7,019 nt of DNA, taken from contig CAIKJM010000401.1 of the NCBI GenBank assembly GCA_903827735.1, positions 1-7,019 of the forward strand, in the 5' to 3' direction. The notes beneath the pieces are model-generated. The model did no database searches. It worked only from the letters and a program-made list of their open reading frames with translations, and had not been told where the DNA came from. Position numbers and translations under genes: made by a program. This stretch comes from an uncultured Rhodanobacter sp. GTDB lineage: Bacteria > Pseudomonadota > Gammaproteobacteria > Xanthomonadales > Rhodanobacteraceae. How positions within the stretch are numbered: position 1 is the stretch's first letter; each line of letters begins with the position of its first letter. Positions 1 to 5,363 of this stretch are shown in pieces.

Positions 1-887
1 CCTAAAAGCTCGACCAGTCGTAGCTCGCATGGGGAGAGGTCATAACCCCGTCGTTGCGAGATTACGAACGCGAGCGGGCCGAGGTGCCAGGCACGACGTT
101 CGAGTTCGACTAGCTCGCCGCTCGCCAGGTCCTCTTCGACGAGATGTCTCGGCATATGCCCCCAGCCTAGCCCGGCCCTGAGTAGATCACGCTTAGCACC
201 GAGATCGTTGACCAGCCACTGGCGCTTGCCGGCCACGCCCTGCTGGGTCTTTTCTGCCTTGGGCTGGTTATCGGTCACGACAATCTGGACATGCCGACCG
301 AATTCATCCACCGGTATCGGTCTCGAAGTCGAAGCCAGCGGATGAGATTGCGCACACAGCGTCACCATCTCTGCCTCACACAGCCAGTGGCGTTCCACGG
401 CATCCGAGCTCACCTCCGGCACATTCTGAACGGTAACGGCCAGCGCGCAAATCTTTTCAAACACCAGTCTCTCGCCACCCTGCATGGTCGTAATGCGGAG
501 GTTGATCGCGGCGGTGGGAAACTCTGCTTGCAGCGTCCGCAAGGCTTCGATCAGTTGGGCGCGCGGAAAGTAGACATCAACCGCCACCGAGAGCTGGGGT
601 GCCCCCGTTCGGGCGATCGAGCCGGCACGCGTCTTCATTTCTTCAGTGCGTGAGATCACCGCCCGCGCGTCCGGCAGGAGGCTACGCCCCGCAGCGGTGA
701 GCTGCGCCTTGCGGGTGTCGCGATCGAACAACTCGACATCGAAGGCGCTTTCCAGCGCCTTGATCGCATGGCTGATGGCCGACTGCGCGCGGCTGAGTTT
801 CCGCGCCGCACCCGAGAAGCTTCCCTGATCGCATACCTCCACGAACGCACGCAGCTGGTTGATGGTGACGTTATCGAGCAAGCTCAT
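1..887 (-). CDS. LysR-type transcriptional regulator, 3' end beyond left edge
   Basis: Reading leftwards from ATG at 887 gives 295 uninterrupted codons, still open at base 1. LysR proteins are about 300 residues, so only the last few are missing. The N-terminus (INQLRAFVEVCDQGSFSGAA, residues 9-28) followed by LSRAQSAISHAIKALE (31-46) and LFDR (53-56) is the classic LysR winged helix-turn-helix. Residues about 97-295 form the periplasmic-binding-protein-like effector domain, including the GLGWGHMP segment (239-246) and the late E-x-L-x-x-G-x-L-V-x-L pattern. It should bind DNA as a tetramer and respond to a small ligand not identifiable here. It diverges from two dehydrogenase genes and a methyltransferase-like gene, the usual arrangement for a LysR regulator and its targets; that it regulates them is inference. 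No clear Shine-Dalgarno precedes the ATG (only TTGG abuts it) and no in-frame alternative start lies upstream. Confidence 0.93.
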   Translation of the reverse strand, partial: MSLLDNVTINQLRAFVEVCDQGSFSGAARKLSRAQSAISHAIKALESAFDVELFDRDTRKAQLTAAGRSLLPDARAVISRTEEMKTRAGSIARTGAPQLSVAVDVYFPRAQLIEALRTLQAEFPTAAINLRITTMQGGERLVFEKICALAVTVQNVPEVSSDAVERHWLCEAEMVTLCAQSHPLASTSRPIPVDEFGRHVQIVVTDNQPKAEKTQQGVAGKRQWLVNDLGAKRDLLRAGLGWGHMPRHLVEEDLASGELVELERRAWHLGPLAFVISQRRGYDLSPCELRLVELL

Positions 888-893
888 CCAATA

Positions 894-923
894 AATAGAT
901 CGAATTAAGCAATTTTTCGTCAA
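894..923 (-). promoter_or_regulatory. candidate sigma70-type promoter of the lysR gene
   Basis: On the minus strand TTGACG (bases 923-918) matches the -35 consensus at five of six positions. An 18-nt spacer leads to TCTATT (899-894), a moderate -10 box. Transcription would start at or within a few bases of the ATG at 887, which fits the absence of a Shine-Dalgarno and suggests a leaderless or near-leaderless message. The -35 box overlaps the inverted repeat at 921-935, so autorepression would be natural. This is pattern matching by eye only. Confidence 0.35.
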
Positions 924-935
924 TTGTACTAATTG
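921..935. promoter_or_regulatory. inverted repeat, candidate LysR operator
   Basis: CAATT-GTACT-AATTG is a perfect 5-bp-arm dyad inside the 102-nt spacer (888-989) between the divergent lysR and dehydrogenase genes. The spacer is much more AT-rich than the flanking genes. LysR regulators usually bind dyads of T-N11-A form in such spacers. A T-N11-A pair exists here (920 and 932) but is not centred on the dyad, so the match is only partial. Its position over the lysR -35 and roughly 55 nt upstream of the first dehydrogenase start suits both autorepression and activation of the plus-strand genes. Confidence 0.4.
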
Positions 936-975
936 GTCAAGCGACCCATCTTTGTTAGGACTTTAAACGCGTAAC

Positions 976-981
976 AAAGGA
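976..981 (+). promoter_or_regulatory. Shine-Dalgarno that decides the first SDR start
   Basis: AAAGGA lies 8 nt before the ATG at 990 but directly overlaps the upstream in-frame ATG at 981, which it therefore could not serve. The start at 990 also aligns better with the paralogous protein downstream (RLNGKTAVITGG against KLAGKIAVITGG). Confidence 0.7.
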
Positions 982-989
982 TGCATGAC

Positions 990-1724
990 ATGAACAGACT
1001 TAATGGAAAGACCGCCGTAATCACTGGCGGCGCCACAGGTATCGGCCGCGCTGCCGCAAAGCGCTTCATTGAAGAGGGCGCCTTTGTCTTCATTTTTGGT
1101 CGCCGGCAGGACGCGCTCGACGCCACCGTTGCCGACCTCGGGCCCCACGCTCGAGCGGTGAAGGGGTCGATATCGGATGAGGCCGACCTCGACCGACTTT
1201 ATGCGGCGGTGAAGGCCGAGCGCGGCACCCTCGACATCGTCTTCGCCAATGCCGGAACGGGTAGCCCGCTTGCCCTCGGTCAGATCACCGCTGAGCACAT
1301 CGATGAAACCTTCGACACCAACGTGAAGGGCACGATCTTCACGGTCCAGAAAGCGCTGCCGCTGATGGGCGAGGGCGGTTCAATCATTCTGACCGGATCG
1401 AGCGCTGGCACCACGGGCGCCCCGGGCTTTACCGCTTACAGCGCGAGCAAGGCGGCTGTGCGCAACCTCGCGAAGACTTGGGCGGAGGACCTGAAGGGCA
1501 CCGGTATCCGGGTGAACGTACTTTCGCCCGGGGCGACGGCGACCGAACTGGCGAAGGAGGCGTTGGGCGAAGAGGGCCAGAAGGCCTATGGCGCGCTGAC
1601 ACCGCTCCAGCGCATGGCCGACCCGTCGGAGATCGCCGCGGCGGCTGCTTTTCTCGCCTCGTCGGACAGCAGCTTCATGACCGCTAGCGAGCTCGCCGTC
1701 GACGGCGGCCTAGCACAACTCTGA
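990..1724 (+). CDS. classical short-chain dehydrogenase/reductase (first of a tandem pair)
   Basis: A 244-residue protein, normal for the classical SDR family, which performs NAD(P)-dependent oxidation or reduction of alcohols and carbonyls in the cytoplasm. The Rossmann glycine motif TGGATGIG is at residues 12-19. Arg38-Arg39 after the second strand, with no acidic residue there, points to NADP(H). ANAG is at 86-89. The active-site set is complete: Asn111 (NVKG), Ser137, Tyr150 and Lys154 (YSASK). The S-P-G turn is at 179-181 and the family-typical tail AVDGG is near the C-terminus. The start at 990 is preferred over an in-frame ATG at 981 because of Shine-Dalgarno spacing. It is the first plus-strand gene after the divergent lysR. 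The next gene is a paralogue 84 nt downstream. Motifs settle the fold and cofactor class but not the substrate. Confidence 0.93.
   Translation: MNRLNGKTAVITGGATGIGRAAAKRFIEEGAFVFIFGRRQDALDATVADLGPHARAVKGSISDEADLDRLYAAVKAERGTLDIVFANAGTGSPLALGQITAEHIDETFDTNVKGTIFTVQKALPLMGEGGSIILTGSSAGTTGAPGFTAYSASKAAVRNLAKTWAEDLKGTGIRVNVLSPGATATELAKEALGEEGQKAYGALTPLQRMADPSEIAAAAAFLASSDSSFMTASELAVDGGLAQL
1442..1466 (+). repeat. 25-nt patch shared by the two SDR genes (copy 1)
   Basis: These 25 bases encode the end of the YxxxK catalytic helix (ASKAAVRN region) and are identical to 2276-2300 in the neighbouring dehydrogenase. Neighbouring codons differ. A second shared run, CTCGCCGTCGACGG, lies near the 3' end of each gene. 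Confidence 0.9.
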
Positions 1725-1808
1725 TGGTCTACGCCTGCGCGGTCACTCGTTTCCTATCCGGAGCCCGCAGCGCGCACTCAACAATGAAATGCAAAAAAGG
1801 AAAAGCCG

Positions 1809-2576
1809 ATGAACAACCATAGTGAACAAAAATTGGCGGGAAAGATTGCCGTCATTACCGGCGGAAGTAGCGGGATCGGTCTGGCCACAGCCAAGCGGTT
1901 CGTGCAAGAAGGTGCGCACGTGGTTATCACGGGCCGACGAGAGAAAGAGCTAAAGGATGCCGCAGCCCTCATCGGGAGTAACGTAACGACGGTGGTAGGC
2001 GACGTGTCTCGCCTGGACGATCTGGATCAGCTCTACGCAGTCGTGAAAGAGAAACATGGCCACATCGACATTCTCTTCGCGAACGCGGGCGCCGGGACAA
2101 TCGCGCCGCTTGAGGTAGCTACCGAGGCCCATTTCGACCAGACCTTCGACGTGAACGTCAAAGGCATGTTCTTTTCGGTTCAGAAGGCCCTTCCTCTTTT
2201 CAAAGACGGCGGCTCGATCATCCTGACTTCTTCGGTCTCGAACGTGCTGGGACTCCCGGGGTTCAGCGCCTACGCCGCGAGCAAGGCGGCTGTGCGCAAC
2301 TTCGCACGCGCCTGGACCCTGGAACTGAAAGACCGAAAGATCCGCGTGAATTCGCTGAGCCCCGGGCCCATCGATACCCCAGCCCTAGAGACGACGACGG
2401 GCCTTACAGCTAAACAGGCCAAGGAAGCAGCCGCCCAGTTTGCCACGCAGGTCCCCATGGGTCGCAGAGGCGTGCCCGATGAAATCGCCTCTGCCGTTGC
2501 GTTCCTCGCCTCCGATGAAAGTACCTACATCACGGGTATAGATCTCGCCGTCGACGGTGGTATGGCGCAGGTCTGA
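1809..2576 (+). CDS. classical short-chain dehydrogenase/reductase (second of a tandem pair)
   Basis: A 255-residue classical SDR, paralogous to the gene just upstream; by eye about half the residues are identical along the whole length. Motifs: TGGSSGIG (17-24), Arg43-Arg44 after the second strand (NADP(H) preference), GDV (64-66), ANAG (91-94), Asn116, catalytic Ser142, Tyr155 and Lys159, and P-G (185-186) followed by the I-D-T-P segment that often contacts the cofactor. AAGGA at 1797-1801 lies 7 nt before the ATG and supports the start. The protein is slightly longer than its partner, mainly through a longer N-terminal lead and a longer substrate-loop region after residue 190, where the two sequences diverge most. 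Different substrate preferences, or a paired or hetero-oligomeric role, are possible. The substrate is unknown. Confidence 0.93.
   Translation: MNNHSEQKLAGKIAVITGGSSGIGLATAKRFVQEGAHVVITGRREKELKDAAALIGSNVTTVVGDVSRLDDLDQLYAVVKEKHGHIDILFANAGAGTIAPLEVATEAHFDQTFDVNVKGMFFSVQKALPLFKDGGSIILTSSVSNVLGLPGFSAYAASKAAVRNFARAWTLELKDRKIRVNSLSPGPIDTPALETTTGLTAKQAKEAAAQFATQVPMGRRGVPDEIASAVAFLASDESTYITGIDLAVDGGMAQV
2276..2300 (+). repeat. 25-nt patch shared by the two SDR genes (copy 2)
   Basis: Exact match to 1442-1466, at the equivalent position of the second dehydrogenase gene. It supports origin of the pair by duplication, or later gene conversion at the active-site helix. Confidence 0.9.
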
Positions 2577-2585
2577 TCTCGACGC

Positions 2586-2615
2586 GGTCCCACCGCTGAC
2601 CTCCACTGTGGGGCC
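2586..2615 (+). other. intercistronic hairpin
   Basis: GGTCCCAC (2586-2593) can pair with GTGGGGCC (2608-2615) in RNA: eight pairs including one G-U, with a 14-nt loop. It sits 9 nt after the second dehydrogenase stop and 16 nt before the Shine-Dalgarno of the next gene. No T-run follows, so it is unlikely to be an intrinsic terminator. A role in mRNA processing or stability is possible. Confidence 0.35.
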
Positions 2616-2644
2616 ACGCTTATCCAATCACAAAGGAGATTCCC

Positions 2645-3277
2645 ATGTACGACCAATCCACACTTTCCGAGCTGATCCGTTTCGCATGCGTTGATGCAGG
2701 CGCCATCGTCATTGACGTTTACCCGGGTGATGGCGACTGGACCCGAAGATTCTCGGACATCGTCGGTCCCGAGGGGCAGGTCTACAGCTTTGTACCGGCT
2801 GAAGTCGCCCACTTCAAAAACGATCCGCTCGGCAGCATGCGTAAGCTGGCAAGGGAGCCAGGTAGGGAGAACGTCGAAGCCGCCTCAGCAGACCTCGTGG
2901 CTATGCGGGAGGTCACGCAACCGGCGGATGTTTTGTGGTTGCATTTGTTCTATCACGACCTGCACACCGACCTGATACAGGCTAAGGGCGCGACGGCGAC
3001 TGACTTCAATCGAGCTGTCTACGATCGGCTAAAACCTGGTGGCTCGTATGTCATCATCGACCATGCGGCCGCCGTCGGGGCGGGCACGAACGATGCCCGG
3101 TCGCTGCATCGAATCGAACCCGCATCCGTGCGTAAAGAGGTAGAAGCAGCCGGTTTCGTACTGGCCGCGGAGAGCAGCATGCTCACGAACAAGGACGATT
3201 CGCATTCGATTAAGGTGTTCGATTCCTCCATCAAAGGCGACACCGATCGCTTTATCTATCGGTTTGTGAAGCCCTGA
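2645..3277 (+). CDS. class I SAM-dependent methyltransferase-like protein
   Basis: A 210-residue protein with an excellent Shine-Dalgarno (AAAGGAG at 2632-2638, 6 nt before the ATG). Residues 22-32 (VIDVYPGDGDW) fit the SAM-binding motif I of class I methyltransferases. VYSF at 46-49 suits the second strand, LKPGG (129-133) with YVIIDH (135-140) the typical post-motif strand, and a conserved-looking HRIEP (155-159) follows. The overall pattern resembles the predicted methyltransferase family COG4798. Many members of that family, as I recall, carry a signal peptide; this one begins almost directly at the Rossmann fold with no leader, so it is probably cytoplasmic. It is the third gene of the plus-strand run, 68 nt after the second dehydrogenase, and is likely co-transcribed. 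The acceptor is unknown. Enzymatic activity is inferred from the fold; the short length leaves little room for a substrate-recognition domain. Confidence 0.8.
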   Translation: MYDQSTLSELIRFACVDAGAIVIDVYPGDGDWTRRFSDIVGPEGQVYSFVPAEVAHFKNDPLGSMRKLAREPGRENVEAASADLVAMREVTQPADVLWLHLFYHDLHTDLIQAKGATATDFNRAVYDRLKPGGSYVIIDHAAAVGAGTNDARSLHRIEPASVRKEVEAAGFVLAAESSMLTNKDDSHSIKVFDSSIKGDTDRFIYRFVKP

Positions 3278-3364
3278 GAAGTTTCGGATTTGTCGGTGCA
3301 GTCGGCTAGCAGGGGGCAGTTTCTTGCACGCTCAGAGGCAGCTTGTTGGTTGTCGCGGAGGCGG

Positions 3365-3416
3365 TTTGTCGTTGTTAGACAAAGGTTTCTTGGCTGCATT
3401 CAAGAAACGCGACAAA
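3365..3416. repeat. nested inverted repeats with alternative pairings
   Basis: Two adjacent hairpins are possible: TTTGTC (3365-3370) with GACAAA (3378-3383), and a perfect 8-bp stem GTTTCTTG (3385-3392) with CAAGAAAC (3401-3408) around an 8-nt loop. A third element, CGACAAA (3410-3416), can pair with TTTGTCG (3365-3371) instead of the first partner, enclosing the 8-bp stem. The cluster begins about 88 nt after the methyltransferase stop and ends 60 nt before the dif-like site. It could form RNA structure at the end of the upstream transcript or be a DNA-level relic of a mobile element. No T-run marks it as an intrinsic terminator. Confidence 0.5.
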
Positions 3417-3475
3417 GAGGGCGACCAGTTGAGACGGCCACGGCGGACATCAGCCAGCTCACAGGCCCATCCTTT

Positions 3476-3503
3476 ATTTCGCATAATGTATATTATGTCA
3501 AAT
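3476..3503 (+). other. dif: dif-like XerCD recombination site
   Basis: The 28 bases divide into an 11-bp XerC-type arm ATTTCGCATAA, a 6-bp centre TGTATA and an 11-bp XerD-type arm TTATGTCAAAT. Compared from memory with E. coli dif, 24 of 28 positions agree: the centre is identical, the XerD arm differs at one base, and the three other differences are in the outer XerC arm (positions 1, 2 and 4), the part that varies most between species. Chromosomal dif is where XerC and XerD resolve chromosome dimers at the terminus, activated by FtsK. Filamentous phages and other integrative elements also use it as an attachment site. Only one copy is visible. It lies in a gene-poor stretch beside a decayed gene. 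Whether it is the primary chromosomal dif or a secondary or phage-derived copy cannot be decided from the window. Confidence 0.85.
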
Positions 3504-3566
3504 TAAGAAATGACCGACGCCGGGTCACAGCCCGACCTGGTCGCCGTCAAAACCAACGTCCTGCAA

Positions 3567-4028
3567 TCACCTCGCTATTTGCTTGTTAGCCACGCTGGTG
3601 CGCCCCCAGTGTTTGGCGGCATAAAGCTCGGCGTCGGCGGCGATGTCCATCTCTTTCCAGGTTTTGGTGCGGTTCGATGACTGGCGGATGCAGAGACCGC
3701 TCGGTAGTTTCTGTGGCGATCAATGGGTTCATTTGTTGAATGAGCAGTATGAATTCTTCGCCACCGACGCGAGCGAGTATGTCGTTTGCACGAACATGAT
3801 GTTTTAGCGCCTCTGCAACCGCGGCCAGAACACGATCGCCGCCATCGTGACCCCAGCGAAGTCCCCATCCACCTGGCTCGGCTCAGCCAAGTACTGTTGC
3901 CCCTGCTCCCAAATTACGCGTCGATTGAGAACACCCATCAAGGGATCGCTGCTTGCGTAGCGGATCATCTCCTCGTCCAGTCGCAGGTAACAAAATCCAC
4001 AAATAATGGTGAGACAGATTCCAATACG
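3567..4028 (-). pseudogene. decayed membrane-anchored GGDEF diguanylate cyclase
   Basis: Three blocks on the minus strand together make a recognisable GGDEF protein. Block A (4028 to about 3871) reads ICLTIICGFCYL, a membrane helix end, then LDEEMIRYASSDPLMGVLNRR, the normal N-terminal GGDEF motif (D-x-L-x-G-x-x-N-R-R). Block B (about 3870 to 3697, another frame) reads GHDGGDRVLAAVAEALKHH and RVGGEEF, with the GGEEF signature at 3765-3751. Block C (about 3698 to the TGA at 3567, back in the frame of A) reads GLCIRQSSNRTKTWKEM, AADAELYAAKHWGR and a short tail. Comparison with normal GGDEF domains indicates loss of roughly 15-20 residues between A and B, including the D-x-D-x-F-K metal-binding stretch, and about 25 residues between B and C. 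An in-frame TGA (4031-4029) stops block A upstream. No functional cyclic-di-GMP synthase is possible. Confidence 0.85.
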
Positions 4029-4031
4029 TCA

Positions 4032-4291
4032 CTGCAGCGACCAGGCGTTGCATTTCCGGACGAGCAGCGCAGGCAGTCTATATCTGTCCGCGCACCGCCC
4101 TCGCCTGTCGCTCATCGGGGTACGTCCTTTGGCGACGATGGGCATTCGGTACGATTAGCGCCGAGTCCGTGCGCTTGCGATCTTTCTTTCACGCACGACG
4201 GCCGAACCGCTATTTTTCCGGTGGGAGTTATCGGCTTACCGACTGTCGTTGCCCAGTGTCCAGTACATCCAGCGACGAAGTCGGTCCGAAC
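4032..4291. other. non-coding stretch, possibly eroded 5' part of the GGDEF gene
   Basis: No reading frame on either strand here shows recognisable protein features. A 172-codon plus-strand frame across 3786-4304 lies antisense to the GGDEF relic, has low-complexity composition and no Shine-Dalgarno I would trust. Minus-strand frames are short and broken. The position suggests the lost sensor and membrane region of the decayed cyclase, but no residue-level support is visible. Confidence 0.4.
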
Positions 4292-4319
4292 CGGGCGCCG
4301 ATAAAGATCGGTGAGCCCG
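4292..4319 (-). terminator. hairpin after the OmpA-domain gene, possible terminator
   Basis: On the minus strand CGGGC-TCA-CCGAT-CTTT-ATCGG-C-GCCCG folds into two stacked 5-bp stems with a small asymmetric internal loop and a 4-nt loop. It begins 9 nt after the stop codon of the OmpA-domain gene. No T-run follows, so intrinsic termination is uncertain; 3'-end protection is an alternative. Confidence 0.4.
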
Positions 4320-4327
4320 ATGGGTGA

Positions 4328-5005
4328 CTACCACCGCGGTTGATCGCTCAGGTAGGTAACAATTTCGACGCGCCGGTTCGGCTGCAAGCATTGGATCACT
4401 GAACTGCGGCTCCCGTTTGAACACTGCACGATCGGGTCCTGACTGCCGAGCCCTTCGGCGCGGATTTTTTCTGCAGGAAGGCCCTGAGCGACCAGTTCAG
4501 CCTTCACGGCATCAGCGCGCTGTTGCGACAGATTGAAGTTATAAGCGTCCGTGCCGAGCCTATCGGTATATCCACGTACTTCCACATGCCCGAACGGATT
4601 GGCCCGCAGGCGCGCGGCAATCTGCGCAATGTCGGCGAGGCCCTGGGGCCGAATGTCATTGACGCTGCCCTTGTCGAAGGGGAAAAGCGCATCGGCGGAG
4701 AGCCGCTCCACCCGCGGCGGCGGAGGTGCCGGCGGGGGTGGGGCAACGACCACTTCTTGGTAGGGCGCTGGCTCGCCCACTACCGGTGCCCATACACCCG
4801 GGGTCCACACGTAAGCGCCATGCGCCCACCGCCAATAGCCCGAATGCCAAACCATTCCATGGCGCGGAGGAGGAAGCCTTTCGTAGTGATACACGGGCGG
4901 CGGCACCACCACGATCTGTGCACTCGAGATCGTCGGAGCCAGCAACGCAGTTGCACCGGCCAGTTGGGCTGCGAACGTCAGGAGTTTTCGTTTCATAGGC
5001 ATCAT
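4328..5005 (-). CDS. secreted OmpA-family C-terminal-domain protein with W/G-rich N-terminal motif
   Basis: A 225-residue protein. Residues 1-29 form a signal peptide (KRK at 5-7, hydrophobic core about 8-24, probable cleavage after SSA at 27-29). Residues 53-72 hold an aromatic/glycine motif of the Y-x-W-x-x-G-x-W type (GYWRW, AYVWTPGVW) common in small exported proteobacterial proteins. A polyproline linker spans 89-97. Residues about 101-218 are an OmpA C-terminal peptidoglycan-binding domain: FPFDKGS (108-114), GYTDRLG (145-151), the L-S-x-x-R-A pattern and NRRVE (210-214). Asp148 and Arg163 match the residues that bind diaminopimelate in characterised OmpA domains. Cys195 and Cys206 could form the disulfide often seen in this loop. 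There is no N-terminal beta-barrel and no lipobox, so it is probably a periplasmic or envelope protein tethered to peptidoglycan. A GAG 8 nt before the ATG at 5005 weakly supports this start; ATGs at 5002 and 4996 are alternatives. Confidence 0.9.
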   Translation of the reverse strand: MMPMKRKLLTFAAQLAGATALLAPTISSAQIVVVPPPVYHYERLPPPRHGMVWHSGYWRWAHGAYVWTPGVWAPVVGEPAPYQEVVVAPPPPAPPPPRVERLSADALFPFDKGSVNDIRPQGLADIAQIAARLRANPFGHVEVRGYTDRLGTDAYNFNLSQQRADAVKAELVAQGLPAEKIRAEGLGSQDPIVQCSNGSRSSVIQCLQPNRRVEIVTYLSDQPRW

Positions 5006-5363
5006 ATGCGGGGCTCGTGAAATTCAAAAATGTTGCAGCCATCTCGACACCCACGGGCAAAGCCTGGACATCGAAGCGCCAACAGTCGCACTCAACGAAG
5101 GCGTCGGCCGCAGGGTTGACCGTGATTAATGAAACTCAGCGCGGGCATTTAGCATCCGTTGCGATTTTCTCAGCGCGCGCTGCCTCGCCTACGGCCACCA
5201 CTGACTGTATCGAGCAAATTGTCATGGCCGCGTGCACTCAAACGGCGCCCGTCGGTGGACATCGCTGTATTTAAGTTGACGATGTAAATGGTCTTTAAAC
5301 GCCTAATGGAGGGACGTCAGAGCGCGGCGATAGCCGAAGCCGCTGATGATCGCGCCACCATCG
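5006..5363. other. 358-nt intergenic region without a recognisable gene
   Basis: It lies between the minus-strand OmpA-domain gene and the stop of the minus-strand AI-2E-family gene upstream of it. It must hold the promoter of the OmpA-domain gene, but I find no convincing -35/-10 pair. An 85-codon plus-strand frame (5017-5274) has no Shine-Dalgarno, no family features and ordinary composition, so it is not called. Short GC-rich self-complementary stretches at about 5320-5360 could fold but have no T-run. Confidence 0.5.

Noticed and set aside
291..653. 120-codon plus-strand frame
   Set aside because: Entirely antisense to the clear lysR coding frame, with no family features or Shine-Dalgarno.
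981..989. ATG at 981 as the start of the first dehydrogenase
   Set aside because: The Shine-Dalgarno AAAGGA overlaps this ATG, leaving no spacing; the in-frame ATG at 990 has 8 nt and aligns with the paralogue.
3374..3380. GTTAGAC resembling the GTTRRRY end of an integron attC site
   Set aside because: No matching RYYYAAC partner at the expected distance and no integron integrase in the window.
3324..3506. 60-codon plus-strand frame running through the inverted repeats and dif-like site
   Set aside because: No Shine-Dalgarno, no recognisable features, and its end is made of the dif-like sequence itself; more likely non-coding.
3786..4304. 172-codon plus-strand frame
   Set aside because: Antisense to the GGDEF relic over half its length; no motif, no Shine-Dalgarno, compositionally random.
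5276..5281. TTGACG as a plus-strand -35 box
   Set aside because: No acceptable -10 at 16-18 nt and no plus-strand gene downstream; both neighbouring genes are on the minus strand.
5300..5363. Intrinsic terminator after the AI-2E-family gene
   Set aside because: Self-complementary GC-rich stretches exist but pair imperfectly and no T-run follows on the minus strand.
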